Shown: positions 50,663 to 61,883 of the stretch, one piece after another
Layout of the letters: each line of letters opens with the position of its first letter
Numbering within the stretch: the stretch's first letter is position 1
From: Flaccisagitta enflata
Lineage: Eukaryota; Chaetognatha; Sagittoidea; Aphragmophora
DNA: 64,000 bases
Reading direction: 5' to 3'
Assembly: GCA_965153355.1 (NCBI GenBank)
Contig: OZ231127.1
Coordinates: 8,494,001 to 8,558,000 of the forward strand
The notes under the pieces: generated by a model
The model's database searches: none
Told to the model about the DNA's origin: nothing
What the model saw: only the letters and a program-made list of their open reading frames with translations
Made by a program: the position numbers and the translations under genes

Positions 50663-50783
50663 ATGGAGTTGGTGGTTCGCCGCGATTCCATTTTCTTTGG
50701 CCATTTGGTGTTACGACGAAGCCAGGAGATATTTGTTGAGGAAAAACCCCGGAGGCTGGGTAGAGAGCGAAACTTATTATTAA
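50663..50783 (+). CDS. ATP1A: Na+/K+-ATPase alpha, last exon (M10 and C-terminus)
   Basis: Acceptor TTCCTCTTCAG. After completing Arg the exon encodes [20 protein letters not shown] then [19 protein letters not shown] and TAA. PGGWVE-ETYY is the invariant C-terminus, whose tyrosines help shape the third Na+ site. This is the only array member that continues into the C-terminal coding sequence. No nearby AATAAA was seen; one lies at 51,578, beyond a foldback-like element. Confidence 0.97.
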
Positions 50784-50854
50784 AGCAGAATTAGCATGGA
50801 ATGTTGGTTGATAAACAATAGTTGCATGGAGGGGGGAGGGAGAGAGGACAATAA

Positions 50855-50915
50855 GCGAAACTTATTATTGAAGTGGGATTTTCAAGAAAAGTTGGTTGAT
50901 GATGAATAGGAGAAT
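50855..50915 (+). repeat. extra copy of the stop-codon region
   Basis: AGCGAAACTTATTATTGAAG echoes the gene's end AGCGAAACTTATTATTAAAG about 89 bp downstream, followed by a shared GTTGGTTGAT phrase. It is a duplicated 3' boundary, non-coding in context. Confidence 0.75.
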
Positions 50916-51029
50916 TTAGGGGAATATGCATCGAAAAATAGTTGATAAATCAAAGGAGTCTAAGGGGTCTGGACCATGATCTAGTAAATTATAGTGAAGA
51001 AGAAGAATCTGAAAAGAAAGGAATAAGAG

Positions 51030-51573
51030 CAACAGGTTGCCCAAGGGCAATACGTGGTCAGCGATACCCGTTGCCCTGCTTTGCATGGTTGTAAATTGGA
51101 ATGAGAGGCAGGGCAGCGGCCCCGAAGGGGACGAAGTCCTGTAGAACACAGGAGACTTTCGTTCGTTCATTTGTCCGTCCGTTCGTCCATTCGTCCGTTC
51201 GTCTGCCCCCCGACCCTCTCAGGCCTGAAAATTGGCCTTCCAGGCCTAAAATCTGCCCTCTTAAGCCTGAAATCTGCCTTCTCAGGCCTTCAGTCTGAGA
51301 GAGCAGATTTCAGGCCTGAGAGGGCAGATTCAAGCCTGAGAGGACAGATTTCAGGCCTGAAAGGCCAAATTTTAGGCCTGAGAGGGCAGATTCAAGGCCT
51401 GATAGGGCAGATTTCAGGCCTGAGAAGGTAGATTTTAGGCCTGAGAGGGCAGATTTCAGGCCTGAGAGGGCCTAGGGGGGGACGAACGAACGAACGAACG
51501 GACAAACGAACAAACGAAAGTCCCCTGTGTTCTACAGGACTTCGTCCCCTTCGAGGCCGCTTTCCAAAAAGAA
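51030..51573 (-). mobile_element. complete foldback-like element in the ATPase 3' flank
   Basis: Outer tail first (TTGCCCAAGGGCAATACGTG, GATACCCGTTGCCCTGCTTT), then GGCAGCGGCCCCGAAGGGG and the CCTGTAGAACACAGG hairpin. About four units of CTCTCAGGCCTGAAAATTGG are followed by about eight inverted units, and then the mirror end CTACAGGACTTCGTCCCCTT. It would form a long imperfect hairpin if included in the 3' UTR. Confidence 0.8.
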
Positions 51574-52700
51574 ATTGAATAAAGAAATGATAGAAATTTG
51601 AGGTTGGGTGGCTTTAAGCATTGGTGGCTTCCGCACTGCTCTATGCTCATGTCTGAAAATCAGTATTAGCTCGCGTTGCTTAGGTATCGTACAGTCATAC
51701 AGTCATACTGCGGTATTAGAAACGGGCCTCTGCCATCCCATGCTCCATGATATTGAGCTACTTCGGCCATCTGTAATACTTACCTTTTCAAAAACACAGA
51801 TGCCAATTCATCTAGACTGAACTGGACGTGATGGAAAGTGATGGACAATGATTAGGATGTTCAAGAGATGACTTCCAAAACGAGTAAATGAAAGGGGGAT
51901 CGGGGTGTTTTAAGGTTTATGGGTGGGTTGATTATGGGTGGTGCTAGCCATAAGGGCTAGGGATAAGGTTTGGGGTCGGGCAGAGTTGTGGGAGCTGTTA
52001 CGGTTCTTGATTCAGACAAAAAAAAAAGAAATTGACCAGAGACAAATCTTTATGGCGGAACTTATACTGCGCTACCTTCTTGATGTAGATCAAATGCATC
52101 AATATCTGATATTTGTAGAAATATCATTGCTTCCAATATACCATATCAGAAATGCCAAAAATTGCCATTGAAAAAAAAATCTAATTATATATGCTTTATG
52201 TTTAACCCTGTCTGTACTGGCTGTTTCTGATTTGTCTTTTGCTCGATGCGAATAACGACTTTTAAGCTGAGTTTTGGTGCTATTTTTTTCATGTTATGAT
52301 CAACTGAAAGTTGACTCAAATGTGTGTCAATTTTTTCATGACGGTCATTTCATCTACAAGAAACAAAGATGTTGTCATGATTGATTTTGTGTTGTGCTAC
52401 CATTCTCACTTCCACGATTTTCGCCTTTCATAACATTCTGTGTCTTTGTCTTGATTCATGTTGTTTAGTCTTATGAATGTTGTATGGTCTCATAAATATT
52501 GTTTTGTCTTGATAAGTATTGTCCTGTTACCTTTTTTTGTGAACACATTTTCAGTCTTTCCCGCAGCAACCGAAACCGTTTTCATCTCTTTTTTCTGAGA
52601 AAACTTTTGTGTCATCCATTTTGAAGGTTTTCCTCCCATTTTTCCCCATCTTTGTTCGTCTGTCTGCCTCTTCCTCTGTCTGTCTCTGTCATTTTGTCTG

Positions 52701-52742
<42 letters not shown>

Positions 52743-53690
52743 CACTTTCAAGGCCAACACTTTGGCCTCAATTCTGACAATCTATCGGCTTTGAAGAAGG
52801 GGAAGGTCCTTCAATTCCTTCCTGAAAACCAAAAAACCGAAAACTAGTTTTCACACAAATGATCTCATATACAACTTTTCTCCAATCTCAATGCTTTCGT
52901 TTATATTGATTGACTATGGGAAACTCAGTACTTTTGGTGCAAAAGCTTCTATGAGTTGGACAACATTACTTTTCAACAGTTTTAGCCCATAGCAATGTTA
53001 TTCCTTTTTCACGGACATATTTTCAAATGTAATCGGTAATGACATCGTCAGACTAAGCAGTAATTAGACCATGGAAAGTACTCCAGGAGGAAGCTTTTTA
53101 ATTTCACTACTCGAGAGCTATACTAAGCAGTAATTAGACCATAAAAAGTACTCCAGGAAGAAGCTTTAATTTCACTACTCAAGAGCTAAGTTAAATCAGG
53201 TTCGCTGTGGCAGAATTTTATCTCCACTCCAGCATGATAGCTTTTGAATGAAAAGCACTGTTAGTCATCGCAGAATCAAGCTTGCCGCGTTTATTCCAAA
53301 GCGGATGTCAATATGATCCAATTCTATTTGATCACTTTTCATTTCATCTTGATTTTTCTAGTTGAACCTTGCCGATAATTGCCGATTTATAGTAAAAAGA
53401 ATTGTTTTAGAGATCTTTTTGACTCCATTTTTGACTCGGTTTATTTTTCGTAGTATCTGTCTTCCGCAAGAATTGTGATATTTTCAAAACCGAATGTTGT
53501 GATTTCCCGATTAACTGATGTCAAATAAACAATGTCCTGTCATATTCTAAGTTTAATCAATATAACTTGATTTCCTACTTTAGTGAGGACTGGACTAGAA
53601 CCAGGAGCAGTTTACTTTGACTTGTTTACAATGGTCGTTCAAATTTTCAAAAAAATAGTAGGAATTCACTGCTTTTTGTAAAAAAAATGT
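51574..53690 (+). other. no recognisable gene
   Basis: AT-rich stretch with a short CT run (52,703-52,741) and a 70-bp tandem repeat (53,052-53,190). An AATAAA at 51,578 is the first polyadenylation-like signal after the ATPase stop. No RUN-domain exon of the downstream RUFY gene was recognised. Confidence 0.5.
53052..53190 (+). repeat. 70-bp tandem duplication
   Basis: Two copies of ACTAAGCAGTAATTAGACCA through CACTACTCGAGAGCTA, offset by 70 bp. Confidence 0.88.
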
Positions 53691-53692
53691 TT

Positions 53693-53815
53693 TTAGTCGC
53701 GGACAAGCGATTCTATGAAAGGCTTTGTCCGTCGGTCCGTCCGTCCGTCGGTCCGTCCGTGGTGATCGAGTTGGAAAGTGTCAAAACGCGCATTTCCGTG
53801 AATCCGGCCTTGTTT
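53693..53815 (-). mobile_element. family A element
   Basis: Hairpin end TAGTCGCGGACAAGCGATTC, GTCCGTCC tracts, then CGCGCATTTCCGTGAATCCG and GCCTTGT. A shorter internal-deletion form. Confidence 0.65.
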
Positions 53816-54005
53816 TTTCAAATTTTCAAGTAAGGTTTCTGGGGTGGCCGTGGAATAATTCATATAGCAACAAGCCCGGATATACGGCTACCCCAATCGC
53901 GTGCAGATGGGCAGGGGCCTTATTCGAGGTCACTGGCGCATTTTTGCAAGAGAAATGAGACCAAAGGCCGCTAAACATGAAAAAGTAATAGGTCGCTCAA
54001 GCGTC

Positions 54006-54600
54006 ATTTGGTCAGCGGTTCCCGATGCCCCATATATTTTTATGATAATTTCAAATTATGTAGGTAAATGGGGCAGCGGCCCTGGAGGAGCCAATGACCT
54101 ATGATTCCATATCAAGTAATGATTATCCAGGCTAACACCTCTATCTGATTGTGTCTGTTAATGGTAACATAGATGCATGTGAGTGCCTATTTGAGGCCTG
54201 AGATAACTTATTTTGGGCCTGAGATGGTTGTCTTGAGGATTGGGATGGCTATTTCAAGATCTGGGAGGGTCCATTTGAGGTCTGAGAGGGCTTATTCTAG
54301 GCCAGGGATGGCTATTTTGAGGTCTTTGAGAGTCAATTTGAGGCCCAAGAGAGCTTATTTGAGGCTTAGAATGTCTGGTTTGAAGCCTGGGAGGGCTAAT
54401 TAGGGGTTGGAATGGCTTGTTTGAGGCCTGAAATGATAATTTAGGGGCTTGGGAAGGTCAATTTGAGGCCTCAGAAGGCCAATCTCAAGCCCGAGAAAGC
54501 TGATTGAGGCCTGGGGGGGGACATGTGACGGAAGACGGAAAAAATTGCCCTGTATGGACTCATAGGTCATCAGCCCCTCCGGGGCCACTGCCCAAAAAGG
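54006..54600 (-). mobile_element. foldback-like element
   Basis: Outer tail TGGTCAGCGGTTCCCGATGC, then GGGGCAGCGGCCCTGGAGGA and CCTATGATTCC. About fifteen units of the GTTTGAGGCCTGAGA type follow, then the mirror end GACTCATAGGTCATCAGCCC and CTCCGGGGCCACTGCCC. Confidence 0.72.
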
Positions 54601-55309
54601 GGACAAAAAGACCAATAGGCCGATGGACTGACGGCCCGAGGGATCAACGCACTGACTAACAGATCAACCAAGTAGGGTGTAGAGTTGTGTAGCACGCGAC
54701 TAAAAACAGAGAAAGATATATTTGACTTGAAGTTAAACGAAAAAATAAATTTGATTTCAAAAATTCAGAGAAAACACTGATATTTGTAGAACAATGTACT
54801 GCTAGCTAGTTCATTGCTAATAGTAGTTGTTCAGTTGATTCAGTAGATAACCATTACCTAATAAATTTCAAAGCTGGTCCTAGACTGGACAGAAATATTT
54901 TTCAATACATGGTCAGCCGTATTGAACTGCTCAGGGAAGGGTAGTTAGACCTCATGCAATTCTACAGATCCCTTTGTATGGTCAGCAGGTAAATACCAAC
55001 AAGACCGATTTGGCAACAATGCGACTGGACTTATTTCTGCATGCATTGACTTGAGCGCTTGACATGTGACATAAATGTAGGGACAGATGGATGGACAGAC
55101 AACCCACAACATCTTCAAGAGTGTTTGGCTTGATACACGACATCGCCGCGGCAGAAGAGTGCCAAAAACTGCGATTTTCAAGGAGGCGTAACGGATATAC
55201 GGACAAACCAACGGACCAACCGACAGACAGACAGACCCTCTTATAGAGATGCGTACCTGACAGACGCATCCAAAAAAGTCACATCACTTTGAAAGCTTAT
55301 AGTGGCAAA

Positions 55310-55815
55310 AGCGTAAGATGGTCAGCGGTACCCGTGCCCTGCCTATGTAGGTTGTGCTTGAAGTTGAAGGGGAAGCAGGGCTGCGGCCCCAAGGGGCTCG
55401 ATAACCTAAACTTTCACACATAGGGGAAATTTCTCCTCCTCCTCCTCCTTCTCCTTTTCTTCTATCCCCCCCAAAATCCCAGCCTCAAGGCCCAAATCCT
55501 AGCCTCAAGAGCCTAATCCCAGCCTCAAGGCCCAAATCCAAGGCTGAGATTTGGGCCTCACGGCTAGGATCTGGGCCCCCAGGCTAGATGTTAGGCCTTG
55601 AGGGTGGGATTTGGGCCTCAAGGCTGGGATTTGGGCCTCGAGGCTGGAATTTGGGCCTCGAGGCTGGAATTTGGGCCTTGAGGCTGGGATTTTGGCCTTG
55701 AGGCTGGGATTTGAGGGAGGGTACGAAGGAGAAGGAGAAGGAGGAGGAGCAGAAATTTCCCCTATGTGTGAACGCCTAGGTCAACGACACCTTCGGGGCC
55801 GCTGCCCAAAAAGCA
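55310..55815 (-). mobile_element. foldback-like element, CTTTCACACA subfamily
   Basis: Outer tail ATGGTCAGCGGTACCCGTGC, then GCAGGGCTGCGGCCCCAAGG and the hairpin CCTAAACTTTCACACATAGG. CTCCTCCTCC, ~20-bp units in both orientations and GGAGAAGGAG follow, then the mirror end CCTATGTGTGAACGCCTAGG. Confidence 0.78.
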
Positions 55816-55934
55816 GGAAAAGACACAAATCAAGTTGCAGTCGCGGAATAAAAGCGACTTGACAGAGAAAAGTGGAACAAGAAATTGTCTCAACAAGCCA
55901 AAATTCTGCGACACGCAATCTTCCTTTTCCTGTC

Positions 55935-55937
<3 letters not shown>

Positions 55938-56012
<75 letters not shown>
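55938..56012 (+). repeat. (CT)n microsatellite
   Basis: Pure CT run. A further CT run lies at 56,241-56,290 and a GT run at 56,353-56,408. Confidence 0.97.
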
Positions 56013-56015
<3 letters not shown>

Positions 56016-56237
56016 GCGCTCTCCCTGTGTTTGTCTGTCTGTCTGTCTCTTCCTCTGTCTTTTTGGTTCTTTCATCTTTTTTCTTCCCAGGTTTTTTATC
56101 TCTTCTGGTAAATATCAAAAAATTATAAAGGTCTTTTCCAAGGAATTAATGACAGTAGGCAATGAATGAATTTTATAAAACCTATTTAAATGTATGAAGC
56201 CATACACATCGCAGCAAGTTTTTAGCTTGTTTATCTT

Positions 56238-56285
<48 letters not shown>

Positions 56286-56374
56286 TCTCTTAAAAACCAA
56301 GGAATTGTACGGATAGCCGCAAAGATGAAATGCGACCAACGCGAAGTGTACAATGTGTGTGTGTGTGTGTGCGT

Positions 56375-56408
<34 letters not shown>

Positions 56409-56435
56409 AAGTAGGTATGTTTGTATGTATGAAAA

Positions 56436-56520
56436 GTGGAACAATATCCCTCACTATACCCAAACTGAAATAAATGGAAGAGGGCCTTGTGAACCCTCAC
56501 TGACTAGTTAATACGCGCAT
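56436..56520 (-). repeat. dispersed repeat, inverted copy of 5.5 kb
   Basis: Reverse complement of 5,535-5,619 over its whole length, more than 50 kb away. Confidence 0.8.
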
Positions 56521-56664
56521 GTATGTATGTATGTATGCATGTATGCATTGTATGTATGCATTGCATGTACGTATGTATGTATGTATGTATGTATGTATGT
56601 ATGTATGTATGTATGTATGTATGTATGTATGTATGTATGTATGTATGTATGTATGTATGTATGT
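56519..56664 (+). repeat. (ATGT)n microsatellite directly before a RUFY acceptor
   Basis: Tetranucleotide run ending 16 nt before the exon at 56,681. Confidence 0.97.
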
Positions 56665-56680
56665 GTCCATTTTCTTACAG

Positions 56681-56810
56681 AATGACTAGCGTTTTCAGCG
56701 CTAGTATGACAGCGTCACAAACAGCGAGAACAATGACGGCGGTTTTGGACCAAAAAAACTACATCGAAGAACTGAATCGTCATCTCAACGCCACTGTGGC
56801 CAATCTTCAA
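56681..56810 (+). CDS. RUFY: RUFY, coiled-coil exon a
   Basis: Acceptor TTTTCTTACAG. The exon starts with one base completing an upstream codon, then encodes MTSVFSASMTASQTARTMTA and VLDQKNYIEELNRHLNATVA NLQ. The second part is the conserved start of the RUFY coiled coil that follows the RUN domain. The donor is GTGAGA (phase 0). The first ATG (56,682) could in principle start a RUN-less form, but the clear acceptor argues for upstream exons. Confidence 0.88.
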
Positions 56811-56947
56811 GTGAGAATCTATCTTTTTTGCTGTCTCCCTCATGGGTCTGACTTGTGACGACTGATAATTGATGAGTGATAACATCTTATATTACACACA
56901 AATTGTGAATTATCCCTATCAAACGCCACTCTGACCAGATGGTGCGA

Positions 56948-56948
<1 letters not shown>

Positions 56949-56978
<30 letters not shown>

Positions 56979-56992
56979 GCTGTTGCTGTTGC

Positions 56993-57077
<85 letters not shown>

Positions 57078-57079
57078 GC

Positions 57080-57146
<67 letters not shown>

Positions 57147-57174
57147 GCTGTTGTTGTTGTTGTTGTTGTTGTTG
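56949..57174 (+). repeat. (TTG)n microsatellite with CTG interruptions
   Basis: About 75 triplets in the RUFY intron, 139 nt after the donor. Long poly-Gln, Asn, Leu and Cys frames are artefacts. Confidence 0.98.
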
Positions 57175-57305
57175 CGTTGGTCTACTGTCAAAACGACTCC
57201 CATCAGTCGTTTTTGTAGCTTTGTAATTTTTCGTCTGTGCGTCATCAAGAGCAGGTGCCTCTGCTTCATTCAAGGCGATTCCATGTTGTCTTCTTCTTTC
57301 TTCAG

Positions 57306-57480
57306 GCTAAGCTGGAAAACGTCCAAACGGCCAATGCGTTGATGAAAGAAGATCTGCGCCTTTCCAAAAATCAAAATTTCAAACTTCAAGAGCAAAATTT
57401 CATATTGAAGCACGACAACGAATTGCTGACGCGGCACTACGAGAAAACTAAGAAAATGACTGCAAGCCCGAACAAAAATG
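57306..57480 (+). CDS. RUFY: RUFY, coiled-coil exon b
   Basis: Acceptor TCTTTCTTCAG. The exon encodes AKLENVQTANALMKEDLRLS, then KNQNFKLQEQNFILKHDNEL and LTRHYEKTKKMTASPNKN, with heptad-like Leu and Ile spacing. It continues directly from NLQ of the preceding exon, as in vertebrate relatives. Ends in phase 1 before GTGCGT. Confidence 0.88.
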
Positions 57481-57520
57481 GTGCGTTTTTTAATTGAAAT
57501 GATTTTCTCTCTCAGAGAAC

Positions 57521-57712
57521 AAGGCCAGATACACGACTACCCAAGTTGCGTGCGGCAGGGCAGGGGCCATATTTGAGGTCACTAGACCATTTGGGCAGGA
57601 GCAGAAAATAAACATCATAAAAAAAGTAAAGTGTGACCGACTGGCCGACCAACCAACCGACTGACCGACGGACAAAGCATGGTGTAGAGTCGCGTGCGCG
57701 CGACTAGAAATA
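57521..57712 (+). mobile_element. hairpin-ended short interspersed element (family A)
   Basis: Full + copy 40 bp after RUFY exon b, ending in GAGTCGCGTGCGCGCGACTA. Confidence 0.74.
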
Positions 57713-57858
57713 CTGTGAAAAGCGGCTAACTTACCTTTTAAATGTAAATATGGACGATGGGTCAGGTGTGTCAAATACGACTGATGATTGAGTTTGAGAC
57801 CATAACGCTGACTCAAAATGGGGCTGTTGATTTTAGAACAATTGCTGTTTTCCTTTTA

Positions 57859-58345
57859 GGGCAGCGGCCCTGAAGGGGTCGATGACCTATGCTTTCACAC
57901 TTATGGGGAATTTTCTCCTCCTTCTTCTCCTCCTTCTTCTCTTTCTTCGTACCCCCCCTCCCCCCAGCCACGAGGCCCATATCTCAAACTTGAGGCCCAA
58001 ATCCCAGTCTTGAGGTCCAAATCCCAACCTCCTAGCCCAAATCTCAACCCCATGGCCCAAATTCCAGCATTAAGGGATTTGGGCCTTAAGACTGGGATTT
58101 GGGCCTCGAGGCTGGGATATGGGCCTAGAGGCTGAGATATGGGCCCGGTGGTTGGGGGAAGGGGGGGCGGAGGAGGAGAAGGAGGAGGAGGAGAAGAAGG
58201 AGAAGAAAATTCCCCATATGTTTGGAAGCATAGGTCATCGACCCCTTTTGGGCCGCTGCCCTGCTCCCCCCTCAACTTCTACCCCAACCTAATGAAGCAG
58301 GGCACGGGTACCGCAGACCATTTAACGCTTTTGCGACTATTCCAA
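57859..58345 (+). mobile_element. complete foldback-like element, CTTTCACACA subfamily
   Basis: GGGCAGCGGCCCTGAAGGGG, the hairpin CCTATGCTTTCACACTTATG, CTCCTTCTTC, and ~20-bp units in both orientations. GGAGGAGAAG and the mirror end GGAAGCATAGGTCATCGACC follow, then the outer tail GCACGGGTACCGCAGACC. A 1.5-kb composite element is inserted in or just beyond its right end. Confidence 0.8.
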
Positions 58346-58356
58346 AATTCCATCGG

Positions 58357-59844
58357 TAGGGGGTCTCGGTTGTACCAAATTTTTAAAGAAAAGTGAAAAG
58401 GTCAACATAAAACTTGTGTGTTATGATGACTGACATGTATTATGAGGGAAAAGCTAGCAATTTGGTCAGAAAAAGCTAAAATGAGTAATCCCAAGGCTTG
58501 CTTACACCGCATATATTCTCTCTCGATAAAACCATCATTTTGAGGGTCTTCGCTAACGTTATTTGAGTTAAAGAACTTAATTTCTCTTTCAAGAAAACTA
58601 TTTTTTGCTGTCAACTCCTAAATAATAGTGTCAAGTTGGAGGAAAATCTATTTGATGCCTCATATCAACCTGGTTGGGTCATTTTCAGGTCATTTTACCC
58701 ATATGCAATGGCTCTGATAGCGATTTTCCTCCCGTCTGCACTCAGATATGATTAAGAGTGCACTTTGAAATGGTAGAAAAACATGTATACCTATCCTTAG
58801 ACCTTTGTCAGCATCTACCTTTCACTCCTACATTCAATTGTTCCCACTTCCCCTCTGCTAGGGCAGCTGATCTTATGTCTTTTAACATTTGGTTATGACG
58901 CCTTTCTAATAGAGGTCGCCCACGGCCAGTCTTAAAATGCGCGCTTTGGGATTAGTCATTTGTTACAAAAATAGGTCTTTATGAGTTGGAACCAATAGAG
59001 CAAAGGTTGATTATCAGTTCTACTAGGTTTTATTCATAATTTTTTAGCTTTAGTACCGACCGTGATTCCCTACTGGCCCTTGGGATTGAGCCACAAAGCT
59101 GAAATCAGAGAATTTTCAAGGTTCAGATAGGGGGTCTTGGTTGTACCAAATTTTTAAAGAAAAGTGAAAATGTCAACATAAAACTTGTGTGTTATGATGA
59201 TTGACATGTATTATGAGGGAAAAGCTAGCAATTTGGTCAGAAAAAGCTAAAATGAGTAATCCCAAGGCTTGCTTACACCGCATATATTCTCTCTCGATAA
59301 AACCATCATTTTGAGGGTCTTCGCTAATGTTATTTGAGTTAAAGAACTTAATTTCTCTTTCAAGAAAACCATTTTTTTGCTGTCAACTCCTAAATAATAG
59401 TGTCAAGTTTGAGGAAAATCTATTTGATGCCTCATATCAACCTGGTTGGGTCATTTTCAGGTCATTTTACCCATATGCAATGGCTCTGATAGCGATTTTC
59501 CTCCCCTCTGCACTCAGATATGATTAAGAGTGCACTTTGAAATGGTAGAAAAACATGTATACCTATCCTTAGACCTTTGTCAGCATCTACCTTTCACTCC
59601 TACATTCAATTGTTCCCACTTCCCCTCTGCTAGGGCAGCTGATCTTATGTCTTTTAACATTTGGTTATGACGCCTTTCTAATAGAGGTCGCCCACAGCCA
59701 GTCTTAAAATGCGCGCTTTGGGATTAGTCATTTGTTACAAAAATAGGTCTTTTTGAGTTGGAACTAGTAGAGCAAAGGTCGATTATCAGTTCTACTAGGT
59801 TTTATTCATAATTTTTCAGCTTTAGTACCGACCGTGATTCCCTA
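58357..59844 (+). mobile_element. tandem pair of ~0.72-kb inverted-repeat-ended elements flanked by CCATCGG
   Basis: Two nearly identical copies, 58,357-59,075 and 59,128-59,844 (offset 771 bp), are separated by a ~52-bp unique spacer. Each begins TAGGGGGTCTYGGTTGTACC and ends with the imperfect inverse GGTACCGACC-like GTACCGACCGTGATTCCCTA. The pair as a whole is flanked by CCATCGG (58,350-58,356 and 59,845-59,851), which looks like a target-site duplication. No transposase was seen, so this is a non-autonomous DNA element. TAGGG termini would suit hAT-type elements, but the 7-bp duplication is not the usual 8. Confidence 0.65.
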
Positions 59845-60097
59845 CCATCGGCAACTGTTTATTTCGCGATCGAAATTTAATGCGATGTCTGCACTTTCGT
59901 TCACCAAGAAACAAATTGATTAACTAAGAAATACCATCTTACTTACTACTTCGGTAAAGCTTTAAAGCTATAAAGAGGATAGCAGCATTTAAAAGTAATT
60001 AGAAAGCCCACTATAATAAGGCGGGGGATGAAAACTCGATAACATGAATACAACGTTATGCAAATTAGGGGCAAGACCGCGTTTTTGAAAAAAAAAC

Positions 60098-60250
60098 GGA
60101 AGATGACAGATACACGGCCACCAGTTGCGGACGGGTGGGCAGGGGCGGAAATGCGCGTTTTCCCACTTTTCAACTCGAGCATGATGGACCAACGAACCGA
60201 CCAACGGACGGACAAAGCCGCTTATAGAGTTGCATGTCCGCAACTAAAAA
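60098..60250 (+). mobile_element. hairpin-ended short interspersed element (family A)
   Basis: From GATACACGGCCACCAGTTGC to the hairpin AGTTGCATGTCCGCAACT plus AAAAAG. Confidence 0.68.
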
Positions 60251-60778
60251 GATAAAAACGGTGAAGGCATTAAAATGAATAACCCCATGATGTCCTAGCG
60301 TTATATTCTCATAGATTAATGTTTTGCATATTGACACACACAAACGATGGGGGTTTAGATATTTGGCTAATGGACGAGGAATTCTATTTTCTTTACATGA
60401 TGGTTTATGGGTGGGATTTAAGTAGGGGTTTAGGGTGGGGTTACTGATCAGGGTTAGTGGTGGTGGTAAGGTTAAGTGTGGGGCTAGGGCAGGTGATTTG
60501 CAAAAGAAAAGGGCACCTTCTTCTTAACAACAAAGCCAAGTTGGCCAAGTAGGTGCGCCGTGTGCGTTACCGCCCGACCAACCAAGCGACCGACCAAGCG
60601 ATCAACCAACTGACCTACTAACCAACCAACGGGTACAGTCAGTTATTTACTTTATCGCACCTAGAAAGGTCAAAAATGGACTTGTGAATGTAAAGAATAG
60701 AAAAATAATGAACTCGTCATTGTCTGAATTTATATTGAGCTCATTTGTTTCAATCTGTTCTTTCTTGAATTACTTCAG

Positions 60779-61104
60779 CTTCCCTACGCCAGAGTCCGCA
60801 TTCTTCCCCGATGCATCAAACAAAAGACAGTCGACGGCTGAGATCCGAGAAATCCTCGGCCATTTCGTCCAAATCCTCGAATTCTGCGTCTTCAACGTCA
60901 AAAAATGACAAATCGTTTAGTCCACAAAAACAAATTCAAAATCGAAATTTGAATGAAAGGAAATTGGAAGAGGAGGAAATGAAGAATCTTAAAAGAGAAC
61001 TGGAATTAGAGAGAGGAATCAGAAAGGAATTGGAGCAAGCTAAAAAGTTGTTGGAAAGAGAATGTCACGAGAGGGAGCAAGCCATTCAAATTCTCAGACA
61101 GCAG
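60779..61104 (+). CDS. RUFY: RUFY, serine-rich linker and coiled-coil exon c
   Basis: Acceptor TTACTTCAG. The first ~55 codons are rich in Ser, Lys and Pro (SLRQSPHSSPMHQTKDSRRL and on), probably disordered. The rest is a strong coiled coil (KLEEEEMKNLKRELELERGI, then RKELEQAKKLLERECHEREQ and AIQILRQQ) matching the RUFY segment before LRQQLE-VKAIN. Ends in phase 0 before GTGACA. Confidence 0.9.
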
Positions 61105-61829
61105 GTGACAGAATTGCGTAGACTGGTGCATGACAGACTGCGTTCTGTGATCTGGGCCGGATCAACAAGTAGGCTAATGAGGCTTAGCCCCAGGCCTCGG
61201 GGGGGGGGGGGGCTCGCGCTATGTGGGAAAAGTAGAAGAGGAGAAAAAAGAGAACAAGGGAGAAAAAAAAAGAAGAGGAACTAAAAAAGAGAGGAGGAAA
61301 GGGGACGAAAAAGAAAGAAAAAGGAGAAGAAAAAGAAGAAGAAAAAAAAAGAGAAGGAAGGAAAAAAAAAGACTTTTGAACTTTTAGAAGGAAAGCATAT
61401 TTCTTAGTGTATAGAGCTTTCCTATTCAATTGCCTTTCTGTTGGTGCATTGGTCCGTCTGTGATTGAGTTGAAAGTGGAAAAAACGAGCATTTCAGTCTT
61501 TAAATACTTTTTTTTGTCTTTCTGTGTGTGAGGGAGGGTGTGGATGGGGGTTGGACGCCGCTGCCTACCTGTCTGCAACAATATTTTGACCCGGCGTCAC
61601 TTGTTAAAACTACAGGGGCCTCGCGGCAACAGTAGCCTCGGGCCTCACACATGGTTGATCCGGCCCAGCCTGTGAGATAAATCGATTTGTTGTTAAATAA
61701 AAGAGCATTTCGCAGGCTAGAATTTATTAGAAAATGTGTAACAAATATTACCAAAAAAAGCTTCAATTATTGAAGCTTTCTCATCGCGTAAACGCGACAC
61801 GAGAAAATATATGACAAAAAATGAAATTT

Positions 61830-61883
<54 letters not shown>

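Noticed and set aside
51608-52171. Two + strand frames of 70 and 77 codons between the ATPase and RUFY, considered as RUN-domain exons
   Set aside because: Neither contains RUN-domain signatures, and neither has a suitable acceptor and donor pair in the phase required by the RUFY exon at 56,681.
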